64,000 bases of DNA, from contig CAUZFZ010000031.1 of the NCBI GenBank assembly GCA_963579025.1, forward strand, positions 1 to 64,000, written 5' to 3'. The DNA is from CAUZFZ01 sp963579025. Its GTDB lineage: Bacteria; Planctomycetota; Planctomycetia; Planctomycetales; Planctomycetaceae. Below the pieces are notes generated by a model, which was given only the letters and a program-made list of their open reading frames with translations, was not told the origin of the DNA and did not search any database. The position numbers and the translations under genes were made by a program. Shown here one piece after another: positions 35,229-44,200 of the stretch. The stretch's first letter is position 1. Every line of letters begins with the position of its first letter.

Positions 35229-36110
35229 ATGACACGATTGCTATTTCTATGTGGATTGTCGGCGATGCTGACGGCAACGTCGGTTTGCGCGCAGGCGCCA
35301 GCTCTACTGCCAAGCGTCCCACCTGGTGTGGCACCTGCCGTGCCGCGACATTCACTGATCCAGCCTCTTCCAACGCTGATACGGCCTTATCCAGAGATTC
35401 AGGAAACCCCTGTGGCGCCGCCACCACCCGCTGCTCCATCTGCAGCAACCGAGCCACAGCGAATGCCGATAACAGAAGCGGCACCAGTTGGACGCAGCGG
35501 CGGCTTGTCTATGTCGCGATTGCCTGCTCGCCTTCGACCCCGCTTTCGACGGACCACTTCTCTGTGGGATCGCCGAAAACCATCAAAGACATTTCTGTTC
35601 TACGACACGCAGGCACGACAAGTCGGCGATCTTCTGACCCTGCTGATCTCAGAAGCGACTGATGTTGAAAACTCAGAATCACGAGCACTCAATAAAGAAG
35701 CTGAAGACAGCGGGCTGCTGAATCTAACAACGGGAACGGGAGGCGACCTCGCCGCGTCCGCGGCCAATGTGGAAGGTGAAGGACGCGGTTCATCGAATCG
35801 AAAGTTTGACGGCAGCACTTCATTCTCCAGTGATAGACAGTTTACGGATCGAGTCACAATTACGGTCATGGACGTCATGCCGAATGGAAATCTTGTCGTT
35901 GCCGGAGCGAGACACATTACAGTCGCCGGCGACCGCCGCGTGCTCCACGTTTCGGGCATCGTCAGACCGATCGACATTGCGGCGGACAACTCGATCACTT
36001 CACGCCTGGTCGCCGGTCTGGAAGTGAAGTACGAGGGCGACGGTGTTGAATCCAATTTCACAAAACAAGGCTGGCTCTCACGGTTGTCTAACAAACTCTG
36101 GCCTTTTTGA
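35229..36110 (+). CDS. flgH: Flagellar L-ring protein FlgH, with no clear lipobox
   Basis: A 293-residue protein. The FlgH core is in the second half: SLWDRRKPSKTFLFYDTQARQVGDLLTLLISEATDVENSESRALNKE, FDGSTSFSSDRQFTDRVTITVMDVMPNGNLVVAGARHITVAGDRRVLHVSGIVRPIDIAADNSITS. FlgH forms the outer-membrane L-ring. The N-terminus has a signal peptide ending SVCAQA; a Cys is present but TSVC does not fit a lipobox, so lipidation is doubtful. About 100 proline- and alanine-rich residues separate the signal from the core, unusual for FlgH. Confidence 0.9.
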   Translation: MTRLLFLCGLSAMLTATSVCAQAPALLPSVPPGVAPAVPRHSLIQPLPTLIRPYPEIQETPVAPPPPAAPSAATEPQRMPITEAAPVGRSGGLSMSRLPARLRPRFRRTTSLWDRRKPSKTFLFYDTQARQVGDLLTLLISEATDVENSESRALNKEAEDSGLLNLTTGTGGDLAASAANVEGEGRGSSNRKFDGSTSFSSDRQFTDRVTITVMDVMPNGNLVVAGARHITVAGDRRVLHVSGIVRPIDIAADNSITSRLVAGLEVKYEGDGVESNFTKQGWLSRLSNKLWPF

Positions 36111-36123
36111 CGGACTCAAAGTG

Positions 36124-37248
36124 ATGAACTCCATTCGAACTCTTATCTGCGTACTTGCGGGCGTGCTGGCACTGTCCAACTCGTCGGCTGCAGGTGCAGT
36201 CCGCATCAAAGACATCACCACGATCCTGGGAGCGCGCTCAAACAAGCTGACTGGTTTCGGTCTGGTGGTAGGTTTGAACGGAACGGGTGGGAAGAGCCCG
36301 ATTACTCGTCAGTTTGCACAAAACATGCTTCAGAAGTTCGGCAACCGGGCGAACGGCGACGAGCGGTTGACAGTCAAAGACGACGCGAAACAGAAAACGG
36401 ACAACGTCTCCGTAGTGATTGTGACCGCGGAGCTTCCGGCTTTCGCGAAACGCGGAACACAAATCGATGTGAAGGTATCGGCCTTCGACGATGCGAAGAG
36501 TCTTCAGGGCGGTGAGTTGTTGCCGACGCCTTTGTTCGGATTGGATAACGAGGTTTACGTGATGGCGGCGGGTGGAGTCTTGACAGGCGGGTTCTCTTTT
36601 GGCGGAGAGGCCACGAACGTCACTAAAAATCACCCGACTGTCGGCCGCGTCTCCAACGGCGGGCATGTCGAGGAAGAGATTGAGACGCCGATCGGTGTCG
36701 ACGGACGTATTGGCTTTGTCCTTCAACGAGGCGACTACGAAACCGCAAGCCGGATCGCCATGGCGATTCGATTGAAGGGCCAGGCAGACGCTTACGTCGT
36801 CGACGCGACGACAATTGAAATTGTGTTGACGCCGGATCAGCAGGTTGATCTGGCCGGAACGATCGGTCGCCTTGGAAATATCACAGTCGTCCCGGACAGC
36901 AAGGCCCGAGTCGTGATTAACGAACGCACCGGAACCATCGTCATCGGTGAGAACGTCCGACTGGCGAAGGTTGCGATCACGCACGCGAACCTGACCGTAA
37001 TCACTACGGAAACGCCCGAAGTGTCGCAGCCAGCACCATTTTCTCAGGGAGAAACGGTGACGGTCCCGCGAACACAGACAGATGTCTTCGAGGACAGCGC
37101 GCCTGTCAGTGTCTTCGAAGGGTCCACGACCGTGAGTGACGTCGCCGCTGCACTGAACGCATTGGGTGTCGCGCCGCGCGACCTCAGTTCGATATTCCAG
37201 CTATTGAAAGAGTCAGGAGCTCTGCACGCGGAGCTTGAATTCAAATAG
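36124..37248 (+). CDS. flgI: Flagellar P-ring protein FlgI
   Basis: A 374-residue periplasmic protein with signal peptide (residues 1-26, ending SSAAGA) and the FlgI hallmarks VRIKDITTILGARSNKLTGFGLVVGLNGTG, VSVVIVTAELPAFAKRGTQIDVKVSAFDDAKSLQGGELLPTPLFGLDNEVYVMAAG and VVINERTGTIVIGENVRLAKVAITHANLTV. FlgI rings around the rod in the peptidoglycan layer. ATG 36124 is preferred; a GTG lies one codon earlier. It begins 13 bp after flgH. Confidence 0.95.
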   Translation: MNSIRTLICVLAGVLALSNSSAAGAVRIKDITTILGARSNKLTGFGLVVGLNGTGGKSPITRQFAQNMLQKFGNRANGDERLTVKDDAKQKTDNVSVVIVTAELPAFAKRGTQIDVKVSAFDDAKSLQGGELLPTPLFGLDNEVYVMAAGGVLTGGFSFGGEATNVTKNHPTVGRVSNGGHVEEEIETPIGVDGRIGFVLQRGDYETASRIAMAIRLKGQADAYVVDATTIEIVLTPDQQVDLAGTIGRLGNITVVPDSKARVVINERTGTIVIGENVRLAKVAITHANLTVITTETPEVSQPAPFSQGETVTVPRTQTDVFEDSAPVSVFEGSTTVSDVAAALNALGVAPRDLSSIFQLLKESGALHAELEFK

Positions 37249-37258
37249 GAGAGACAGC

Positions 37259-37570
37259 ATGGATGCTGTGAGTTCATCGTCGTACGGAAGCCCGGTCTTA
37301 CTTGCCGAGCAAATGAAACGATCAAATGGTGCGTCGAGCGAAAAGGTCGCCGCAGACTTTGAAGGACTGTTTGTTTCGCAGCTTCTGAAGGAGATGCGCA
37401 GCACCCTCGAAGATGGACTCTTCGCCGGAGAGGGTTCGGATGCGTACGGCGGTCTGTTTGACATGTATCTCAGCCAGCACATTTCGCAGACAGGCGGGCT
37501 GGGAATCAAAGATGCGATCCTGAGCTCGATCGAATCCTCACAGTACACGGGAGTGGTTGAAAGACCATGA
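37259..37570 (+). CDS. flgJ: Rod-binding protein FlgJ (N-terminal domain only)
   Basis: A 103-residue protein matching only the rod-binding domain of FlgJ: SEKVAADFEGLFVSQLLKEMRSTL and YGGLFDMYLSQHISQTGGLGIKDAIL. The C-terminal muramidase domain found in gammaproteobacterial FlgJ is absent, as in several other phyla. ATG 37259 has AGGAGA upstream. Its end overlaps the flgN-like start by 4 bp (ATGA). It probably caps or scaffolds the growing rod; peptidoglycan opening must come from another enzyme. Confidence 0.9.
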   Translation: MDAVSSSSYGSPVLLAEQMKRSNGASSEKVAADFEGLFVSQLLKEMRSTLEDGLFAGEGSDAYGGLFDMYLSQHISQTGGLGIKDAILSSIESSQYTGVVERP

Positions 37571-38100
37571 CAACTGCTGCTTCTTCATCACAGAATGATA
37601 GCCCGGCAACGCTGGCGCTGGCGTGCATTGCTCACCTTCAACAGGAGGAGGCCATGCTGACGTCCACGCTGGAGATGCTGAGAAATATCCGCGCGGCACT
37701 GGTCACTCGCGACCAGACGGCGCTTGTCGAGGCGCTCGATTCACAACAGCGATCCGAACAGTCGGCTGGCGAATTGCATGCGGCTCGCGAGCTGGTGCGA
37801 CAGCGAATCAGTAACAGTCTTGGCGTTGCTCCGGCGGACGCGACTCTCCAACGGCTGTCCGTCCAAGTCAGCGGTGATCTGCGAGTCCGGCTTGCGAACG
37901 GTCGTCGCAGGCTGGCCGATTTGACTGTCGAAATTGACTCCATCAACCGGTGCAACGCAGTACTTGTTCAACAGTCGATGGGACTTCTTAATCAGGTGTT
38001 GTTCTGCCTGACCGGGCAGGACGCATCCAGTCAGCGGTACGGAGCTTCCGGGCACATGGCATCCGGCGGAGCCGGCTCCGTGATCCAGTGTGAGTGCTAA
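37567..38100 (+). CDS. flgN: FlgN-like export chaperone
   Basis: A 177-residue protein rich in helices, with the FlgN-type layout of an N-terminal heptad region (CIAHLQQEEAMLTSTLEMLRNIRAALVTRDQTALVEAL) and a second coiled helix (RRRLADLTVEIDSINRCNAVLVQQSMGLLNQVLFCLTG). FlgN binds the hook-junction proteins FlgK and FlgL for export, and here sits directly before both genes. Assignment rests on context and pattern. It overlaps flgJ by 4 bp and precedes flgK by 3 bp. Confidence 0.8.
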   Translation: MTTAASSSQNDSPATLALACIAHLQQEEAMLTSTLEMLRNIRAALVTRDQTALVEALDSQQRSEQSAGELHAARELVRQRISNSLGVAPADATLQRLSVQVSGDLRVRLANGRRRLADLTVEIDSINRCNAVLVQQSMGLLNQVLFCLTGQDASSQRYGASGHMASGGAGSVIQCEC

Positions 38101-38103
38101 GTT

Positions 38104-40077
38104 ATGAGTGCTCTTCAAGCAGGCCTGACGGCCATTCGCGCGAACCAGGCGGCGATCAACACGATTGCCCAGAACATCGCGAATGCCAACACGCCGGGTT
38201 ACCACCGGCAGACGGTCGACCTGCGCGCACGTCAGCCGCTGGATTCCGGAGACGGGCTACTTATTGGTGATGGCGTCGATGTCGTCGGTCTGCGGCAGAT
38301 TCGTAATCAGGCGCTGGAAACGGCTGTCTCAAGGAACACGTCCTCGCAGGCGGCCAACGCGACCGAGTTGGGAATCGTGCGGAGTATCGAGACTCTGGTG
38401 ACGCCAGTAGATGGTTCGCTCTCCGACAGAGTGCAGGAGTTCTTCAACAGTGTCGAGCGCCTCAGTTCGTCTCCGGGTGACTTCAACCTGCGGCAGGAAC
38501 TGGTTGGCCACGCGGTCAACCTCAGCAACGAATTGAATTCAGTGGCCACGTCGCTTGACCGACTGGCGGCGGAGGCAACGACTGAGATCGATGCGACGGC
38601 GGCCGAAATCAATGACCTGACCACCGACCTCGCAAAGCTCAATAAGCAGATTCGCATTGCTGAGAATGGCGGCGGTCGAGTCCTCGGTCTACGGGATCAA
38701 CGTGACCAGTTGATCGGCGAGCTGTCGACGCTGATCGATGTCGAACTGCGGGATGAAGGAGTCAACCGAAGTGTGGCGTTGCTTGGTAGCAATACGGTTC
38801 TCGTCGGTGAAAACGGCGCGGACTTGAAAGTATCGAGCCGCGACGGGCAGTTGATCGTCACTCAATCCGGAATTGACCGTGATGTTCGACCGGCCGGTGG
38901 AAGACTTCTGGGGCTCCTTGAGAGCCACAATCGAGTCATCCCATCATTCACTGAACAACTCGACTCGCTCGCCAGACAGATTGCGGGAATCGTTGACGCG
39001 GTCCACTCTGAGGGAGTCGGACTCGGCGGGTCGTTCAAAGACCTGACAAGTATCCGGCCCGTTTCCTCTGTCGACGAGCCACTGGCAGACAGCGTCTCTG
39101 GCCTTCCGATTCAGAGCGGCGAGCTGTTTATCACGGTGACCAACAGCGCAACTGGCATTCGCACGCTGGAGAGGATCACGATTGATCCTTTGACAGAGAG
39201 CCTGCAGGACCTGGCCGCAACGATCACCGGACTGGATAACGTCACGGCGACTGTTGCCGCAGGATCAGGGCAATTGGCCATTTCGGCGGCGCCCGGATTC
39301 ACGTTCGACTTTACCGGTCGGCTCGAACAGTTTCCCGGCGCGACATCGTTGACCGGAACGTCGGCGTTTACTCTCAACGGGCAGTTTCAGGGTGAGAGCA
39401 ATGACCAATTGACTGTGTCGGTTGTCGGCTCCGGCACTGTTGGCGTCGATACTGATTTGACCGCCGAAGTCCGTGACTCAAGTGGCGCACTTCTGAAGAC
39501 GCTCGATATCGGACGTGGATATTCGCCAGGGACGGAGCTTTCGATCGGTCAGGGTCTTGCGGTTTCGTTTGACACGGGTTCAGTCAACGCCGGGGATGTG
39601 ATCACATTCGATGTGGTCGCTGACCCTGACACCTCGAATGTGCTGGCGGCTCTGGGCCTGAACACGCTGTTCTCAGGAACGACCGCCGGTGATCTGGCGG
39701 TCGCCGATCGAATTCTGGCGGACCCGTCGGCGTTTGCAGCGTCACTGACAGGAGCGACCGGCGACAGTGACAACCTGCTGCGGCTGATCGATCAACGAGG
39801 CTTGAACACAGTCAACGAAACAGGCACGTCTCCAGAACAGTTCCTTGCTGACATCGTCGCAGAGTCCGGTCGGCGAGTGAACGATCTGGAAGTCTTCGAC
39901 AGTCACCTGACGTCACTCGGTGAAAGCTACGCCGCCGAGCGCGAATCCATCTCCGGTGTCAGCCCGGACGAAGAGATGCTGAACCTGTTGAAATTCCAGC
40001 GTTCGTTTCAGGCGGCCGCACGCTTGATCGCAACGGTTAACCAGACGCTCGATGAGATCCTGAGGATTGTCGGGTAG
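38104..40077 (+). CDS. flgK: Hook-filament junction protein FlgK (HAP1)
   Basis: A 657-residue protein with the FlgK ends: ALQAGLTAIRANQAAINTIAQNIANANTPGYHRQTVDLRA at the start and ISGVSPDEEMLNLLKFQRSFQAAARLIATVNQTLDEILRI at the end. Between lie VGLRQIRNQALETAV and the helical region NELNSVATSLDRL, then a large central insertion with beta-rich repeats. At 657 residues it is longer than E. coli FlgK (about 550), as an expanded central domain. It joins hook and filament together with FlgL encoded directly after. Confidence 0.95.
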   Translation: MSALQAGLTAIRANQAAINTIAQNIANANTPGYHRQTVDLRARQPLDSGDGLLIGDGVDVVGLRQIRNQALETAVSRNTSSQAANATELGIVRSIETLVTPVDGSLSDRVQEFFNSVERLSSSPGDFNLRQELVGHAVNLSNELNSVATSLDRLAAEATTEIDATAAEINDLTTDLAKLNKQIRIAENGGGRVLGLRDQRDQLIGELSTLIDVELRDEGVNRSVALLGSNTVLVGENGADLKVSSRDGQLIVTQSGIDRDVRPAGGRLLGLLESHNRVIPSFTEQLDSLARQIAGIVDAVHSEGVGLGGSFKDLTSIRPVSSVDEPLADSVSGLPIQSGELFITVTNSATGIRTLERITIDPLTESLQDLAATITGLDNVTATVAAGSGQLAISAAPGFTFDFTGRLEQFPGATSLTGTSAFTLNGQFQGESNDQLTVSVVGSGTVGVDTDLTAEVRDSSGALLKTLDIGRGYSPGTELSIGQGLAVSFDTGSVNAGDVITFDVVADPDTSNVLAALGLNTLFSGTTAGDLAVADRILADPSAFAASLTGATGDSDNLLRLIDQRGLNTVNETGTSPEQFLADIVAESGRRVNDLEVFDSHLTSLGESYAAERESISGVSPDEEMLNLLKFQRSFQAAARLIATVNQTLDEILRIVG

Positions 40078-40085
40078 GACCATTC

Positions 40086-41531
40086 ATGCTCGTACGAGTC
40101 ACACCACAAACAGTTCTGGCCCAGGCCATCAGCAGTTCGTCGCGAAGTACTTCGCGTCTGGCTGATCTGCAGCGGCAGGCGTCGTCGGGTCTGCGTATCG
40201 AACGACCTTCCGACGGTCCTCGTGAGATTGCCGAGTTGATCGTGCGTAAAGTCGATCACGCGCGGCTTGAGACTGACCAGGAGAATGTCAGTTCGGCAAC
40301 GTCGCGTCTGAACCACAGTGTCTCGCAGCTCCTGCAGATCAATGAAGGTCTGATCCGCGCCAAGCAGATCGCCATCGAGGCGCCACAGAGTCAGGCTCGG
40401 GAAACTCTCGCCGACGACATTGACAATATTCTGGAGCGAACTCTGCAACTGGCAAACACCCGGGACATCAACGGCTACCTGTACTCCGGATCGGATGTCG
40501 ACACGCCTCCGTTTGATGCAGTACGCGGGGCCAACGGAGAGATTGCCAGCGTCAGCTACGCAGGCGGCGACCGAGCCACCGTCGTGTCGATTGGCACATC
40601 GGCGTCTGTTGAGGTCAACGAAGCCGGGTCGCGACTGTTCGGCCTGTCCGACCGCGGAACGACGATCTTTACGGGAATCACGGGAGCGAAGGCCGGTGTC
40701 GGAACAGACAATGAAATCGGCGTGCAGACGCTGCAGGTTCGCCATACATCGACAACGTATTCCGGATCATCAGGAGTCCAGATCGGAGTGAGTTCGAACG
40801 CCGGCGACACCATTCTTGGTTCCACTGGTACAAACACACTGACGATTATCGACACAAGTGGTGATGGTACCTCGGGAACGATTTCGCTGAACGGTGGTGC
40901 TCCGATTGCATTCACAAACGGTGACACGGATCTGCGGATTGCCGGAGCAGGAGGGAACGACGTATTTGTCGACACAACGTCGATCACAGCCGGGTTCAGC
41001 GGCACCGTCGACATCACTTCGGACGGGACGCTTTCGACGGATGGCGGTGCGACTTCAGTCGATATCGACTTCACTTCCAACCAGCAGGTTGTCGACAGTC
41101 GCAGCGGACAGGTAACGAATGTTGACAGTCTTGAGATTCGAAACACGGGCGACGAACAGCTTGACTACGACGGGACCGCAGGGCTGTTTGAATCACTGAT
41201 TCAGTTGCGAAATGAGCTGCGGAACGACCGAGGTCTCGTAGAAACGGACCTGCAGGACGCGTTCTCAAGGAGGCTCGGCGATATCGATCGCGTTCGTGAT
41301 GACGTGCTATCGGGTGTCAGCCGACAGTCGATTCAACTCGAGAACCTCGAAGCGATCGGCAACCACACAGAGGAGCTGCAGCTTCAGGCAAAGCAGAGGA
41401 TCAGCGAGATCGAGTCGGCGGACTTCGCTGAAGTGATCCTGAGCCTTCAGGCCGAGCAGAATCTGCTTCAGTACACATACTCAACCGTGCTGAGAGCGCT
41501 CGACCAGAACCTCATCGATTTCCTTCGCTAG
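40086..41531 (+). CDS. flgL: Hook-filament junction protein FlgL (HAP3)
   Basis: A 481-residue flagellin-like protein. The N-terminus (VTPQTVLAQAISSSSRSTSRLADLQRQASSGLRIERPSDGP, then ISQLLQINEGLIRAKQIAIEA) and C-terminus (LQDAFSRRLGDIDRVRDDVLSG, VILSLQAEQNLLQYTYSTVLRAL) make the typical coiled-coil pair of flagellins and HAP3. The middle (residues about 150-385) is a beta-rich insert with threonine-rich repeats, much longer than in enterobacterial FlgL (about 317 residues). Flagellin is not in the window; this is not a filament gene because it follows flgK and shows the FlgL-type ends. Confidence 0.88.
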   Translation: MLVRVTPQTVLAQAISSSSRSTSRLADLQRQASSGLRIERPSDGPREIAELIVRKVDHARLETDQENVSSATSRLNHSVSQLLQINEGLIRAKQIAIEAPQSQARETLADDIDNILERTLQLANTRDINGYLYSGSDVDTPPFDAVRGANGEIASVSYAGGDRATVVSIGTSASVEVNEAGSRLFGLSDRGTTIFTGITGAKAGVGTDNEIGVQTLQVRHTSTTYSGSSGVQIGVSSNAGDTILGSTGTNTLTIIDTSGDGTSGTISLNGGAPIAFTNGDTDLRIAGAGGNDVFVDTTSITAGFSGTVDITSDGTLSTDGGATSVDIDFTSNQQVVDSRSGQVTNVDSLEIRNTGDEQLDYDGTAGLFESLIQLRNELRNDRGLVETDLQDAFSRRLGDIDRVRDDVLSGVSRQSIQLENLEAIGNHTEELQLQAKQRISEIESADFAEVILSLQAEQNLLQYTYSTVLRALDQNLIDFLR

Positions 41532-41570
41532 TAGTAGAAACACACGATTCATCGGGAATGGAGCAATTCC

Positions 41571-41948
41571 ATGGCTGAAAACACAGAGACTCAGAAAATC
41601 ACAAGACAGGACGACGGTTCCGGCAGAATCATTCCGGCGCCCCACCTGTTTCAGGGCAATGACGTCAAGGCCGCGCGATGGCTGCAAACACTGACTGAGA
41701 AGGGGGACGTTGAACTGGAAGACCTGATCGCCGTGATCGAACGCAACCCGATGCTGTCCAGAATCTTCATGGGTTACGCCAACTCGCTTCGCTACGGACT
41801 GAAAAACCAGGCGATTCCGGTCACCACAGTGAATCGCGCTATTCTCATGTTGGGCACAACAAGAGTTCGCGACATCGCGCAAAACGTCGCGATGTCGATC
41901 GGAAACGTGCGGGCCGCGATGGACTCCGTCGACAGCCCCGGTAAATAA
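41571..41948 (+). CDS. Mini-HDOD-like protein
   Basis: A 125-residue protein whose residues about 35-110 resemble the first half of an HDOD domain: KAARWLQTLTEKGDVELEDLIAVIERNPMLSRIFMGYANSLRYG, then IPVTTVNRAILMLGTTRVRDIAQNVAMSI. It compares with the window's two full HDOD proteins (DPALCGKLLKAANSP, TLERAVSMLG). The second half and the HD residues are missing, with no downstream remnant, so it seems a natural short form. Between flgL and motA it may be a flagellar regulator or stator-associated protein. Function inferred only from context. Confidence 0.75.
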   Translation: MAENTETQKITRQDDGSGRIIPAPHLFQGNDVKAARWLQTLTEKGDVELEDLIAVIERNPMLSRIFMGYANSLRYGLKNQAIPVTTVNRAILMLGTTRVRDIAQNVAMSIGNVRAAMDSVDSPGK

Positions 41949-41986
41949 CGCGTCCGCACTACAGCGGCTGTGAAGGAGAACTTCCC

Positions 41987-42769
41987 ATGGATCTGGCAAC
42001 AATCATCGGTCTGATCATGGCCTCAGTGCTCGTACTGAGCGCGATCCTGCTCGGCGGCGGCGGCCTCATGCCGTTCATCGACACGGCGTCGGTCATGATC
42101 GTCATCGGAGGGTCAATCGCCGCGACACTCATCAATTATCCGCTCAAGACCTGCCTCGGACTCGTCAAGGTCACGAAGAACTGCTTCCTGTCGAAATTGC
42201 CCACGCCAATTGAGGTCATCATTCAATTCAAGGATTTGACTCAGATTGCCAGGAAGGACGGCATCGTTGCACTGGAAGAAAGACTCGAGGACATCGACGA
42301 CACGTTCATGATGCGCGGCCTGGACATGGTGATTGGCGGTTCGCCGAAAGAGGAAATCTGCAAGGTGATGGAGCTTGAGCTGAACTACATCGACGATCGT
42401 CATCGCATGGGTAAGAAAGTCCTCGACTCTATTGCGGCTGCGGCACCGGCGTTCGGAATGATCGGGACGCTGATCGGGCTGATTCAGATGCTGCGAACAC
42501 TCGACGACCCCAGCAAGATTGGCGGCGGCATGTCGGTCGCACTGCTAACGACGCTTTATGGAGCCATGATTGCGAACATGTTCTGCATCCCGCTCGCCGG
42601 CAAGTTGGGTGACAGGAATGACCAGGAGCAGATGATCCGTAATCTGATGATCACGGCGATGGGTCTGCTGTCTGAAGGCCAGTCACCACGCGTCATGGAA
42701 GAGCATCTGTCTGCGTTTCTTGCTGCCGGTGCTCGCCCGGAGCAGGATGAATCGAAAGAGGCTGCCTGA
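41987..42769 (+). CDS. motA: Flagellar motor stator protein MotA
   Basis: A 260-residue protein of the MotA/TolQ family with four membrane helices (two early, IIGLIMASVLVLSAILLGGGGLMPFIDTASVMIVIGGSIAATLINYP; two late, AAAPAFGMIGTLIGLIQMLR and VALLTTLYGAMIANMFCIPLAGKL) and a long cytosolic loop (FKDLTQIARKDGIVALEERLEDIDDTFMMRGLDMVIGG). The Pro pair of the ion channel is present in AAAPAFG and CIPLAG. AAGGAG stands before the ATG. Whether H+ or Na+ is used is not clear from the sequence. It is followed after 2 bp by a MotB-like gene. Confidence 0.93.
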   Translation: MDLATIIGLIMASVLVLSAILLGGGGLMPFIDTASVMIVIGGSIAATLINYPLKTCLGLVKVTKNCFLSKLPTPIEVIIQFKDLTQIARKDGIVALEERLEDIDDTFMMRGLDMVIGGSPKEEICKVMELELNYIDDRHRMGKKVLDSIAAAAPAFGMIGTLIGLIQMLRTLDDPSKIGGGMSVALLTTLYGAMIANMFCIPLAGKLGDRNDQEQMIRNLMITAMGLLSEGQSPRVMEEHLSAFLAAGARPEQDESKEAA

Positions 42770-42771
42770 TC

Positions 42772-43416
42772 ATGGCGAAGAACCGTCCCCCGGAACCAGA
42801 AGGCGAATTGCCGGCATGGCTGATGACGTACAGCGACGTCATCACGCTGATGATGACGTTCTTCATATTGCTAATGACCTTCTCCACGACAGAGCCAGAG
42901 AATTTCGAGCGGCTTCAGGTGGCGATGTTCAGCGGAGGCGACGCGAGCGGATTCGTCGGCGAAGGCAAAATCTCTGAGGATTCGCTTGTCGTCCGTGAGC
43001 GACCGCGGTCGGCACGCAAGGCGCAACGCGGGACTGAGATGCCACCCAGTCACGCGGACGCGACAACGGGAACATTGAAGAAAGGCCTCGCTTCGCTCGA
43101 GACGGATCCACGAGATCCGACGTCGAGTCGATCAGTCACACTGCGTCTGCCGATGCTCGTCGACAGTGGCGGAGAAGTCAGCGGATTCGGTGAGCAGATG
43201 TTGAAGATGTTCGCACGGCAATTGGCTCGTTTTCCTCTGGAGCTGACATTCAACGTTTCGCGGGACGAAGACGCGGGCCGAGCGGTCGCGCTCGCAATGC
43301 ACCTGACGGAGAAGCAGGGGATTCTGCCAGGTCGCGTTGCCGTTGGTGTCGATCGAAGCAGTCCGCCCGGAACCGTTCGCGTCTCGATGAGAAAAGCGGT
43401 CGCTGTCCAACCCTGA
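42772..43416 (+). CDS. motB: MotB-like stator protein (first)
   Basis: A 214-residue protein with the MotB start: LPAWLMTYSDVITLMMTFFILLMTFSTTEP. The helix has Asp22 in TYSD, the proton-channel position. The C-terminal part (VSRDEDAGRAVALAMHLTEKQGILPGRVAVGV) is only a faint OmpA-like peptidoglycan-binding domain; the usual GHTD motif is missing. Shorter than E. coli MotB (308). Translated 2 bp after motA. Very likely the functional stator partner, but it may need the second MotB-like protein for cell-wall anchoring. Confidence 0.85.
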   Translation: MAKNRPPEPEGELPAWLMTYSDVITLMMTFFILLMTFSTTEPENFERLQVAMFSGGDASGFVGEGKISEDSLVVRERPRSARKAQRGTEMPPSHADATTGTLKKGLASLETDPRDPTSSRSVTLRLPMLVDSGGEVSGFGEQMLKMFARQLARFPLELTFNVSRDEDAGRAVALAMHLTEKQGILPGRVAVGVDRSSPPGTVRVSMRKAVAVQP

Positions 43417-43431
43417 ACTGGAGATGTAAGC

Positions 43432-44166
43432 GTGGCCAAACAAAAGAAACTCGACACTGGCGCGAGCAAGGCGTACTTGCTGTCGTTCGGCGATACGATG
43501 ACGGCGTTGTGTGCCTTCTTCATCGTCCTGAATTCGCTGGCGAAAGAGCAAACGGGAGCCAATCTGCACGCAGGCACGGGGTCCTTCGCGCGATCGCTGC
43601 AGTCGTTCGGTGTTCCCGGAGTTGCTCCGGGTGATGCGTCGGCTCGCGCGGCTCATTTTCCGGAGACAAGCCCGCTCTATACGGTGCCCGATCCGGACGG
43701 TGGACCAGCCGAGCCCAATGGAACAGGACCAGACGACGATGCGGATCAACTGCGAGTCATCGATCGCGAAAGAGAAGACCTGGAGCGGTTCCTCAATGAG
43801 GTCAGCCGCTTCGCCGAAGTTGCTCCTGAAGCAACGACTGCTGGCGAGATGACGTTCGACATCTTCAACAAAATCCAGGAAGAGCCGCCATTCCTCACCG
43901 GTAAAGCGATTGACGCTTTCGTCGAGGTCGCGACACACGCACGGAATCCCGATTACCAGGTTCACATCATCGTGTGGGCAACGACTCCCAGCACAACTGC
44001 GTGGGCTCGTGCCACAAAGCAGGCCGCCGGAATTCGCGCCGAATTCGTGCAGAAGGCCGGGCTGAAGGAGAACACGTCGAAGAACGTTTCCGCGGTTGGA
44101 CGTCCCTGGCTGTTTTCCGACGTCAAGCGGCCGGTGTTTTCGATCGTCGTCCGGCGAATGCAGTAG
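43432..44166 (+). CDS. MotB-like stator protein (second, divergent)
   Basis: A 244-residue protein, GTG start at 43432 after GGAGATGTAAGC, with a MotB-type N-terminal helix YLLSFGDTMTALCAFFIVLNSLAKEQ containing Asp21 in FGDTMT. The middle is Pro/Asp rich; the C-terminus (VHIIVWATTPSTTAWARATKQAAGIRAEFVQKAGLKENTSKNVSAVG) has the outline of an OmpA-like domain but no GHTD or other recognisable binding motif. It could form a heterodimer with the first MotB-like protein or serve a second stator. No second motA is nearby. Convergent with flgD. Confidence 0.8.
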   Translation: MAKQKKLDTGASKAYLLSFGDTMTALCAFFIVLNSLAKEQTGANLHAGTGSFARSLQSFGVPGVAPGDASARAAHFPETSPLYTVPDPDGGPAEPNGTGPDDDADQLRVIDREREDLERFLNEVSRFAEVAPEATTAGEMTFDIFNKIQEEPPFLTGKAIDAFVEVATHARNPDYQVHIIVWATTPSTTAWARATKQAAGIRAEFVQKAGLKENTSKNVSAVGRPWLFSDVKRPVFSIVVRRMQ

Positions 44167-44200
44167 GCCACCGACCGCGTGTCAACATTTGCGGCTGGCT

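Noticed and set aside
35325..35345. TGGCAC followed by GTGCC inside flgH as a sigma-54 promoter
   Set aside because: It is inside the coding region, with a one-base mismatch at -12, and no gene starts just downstream.
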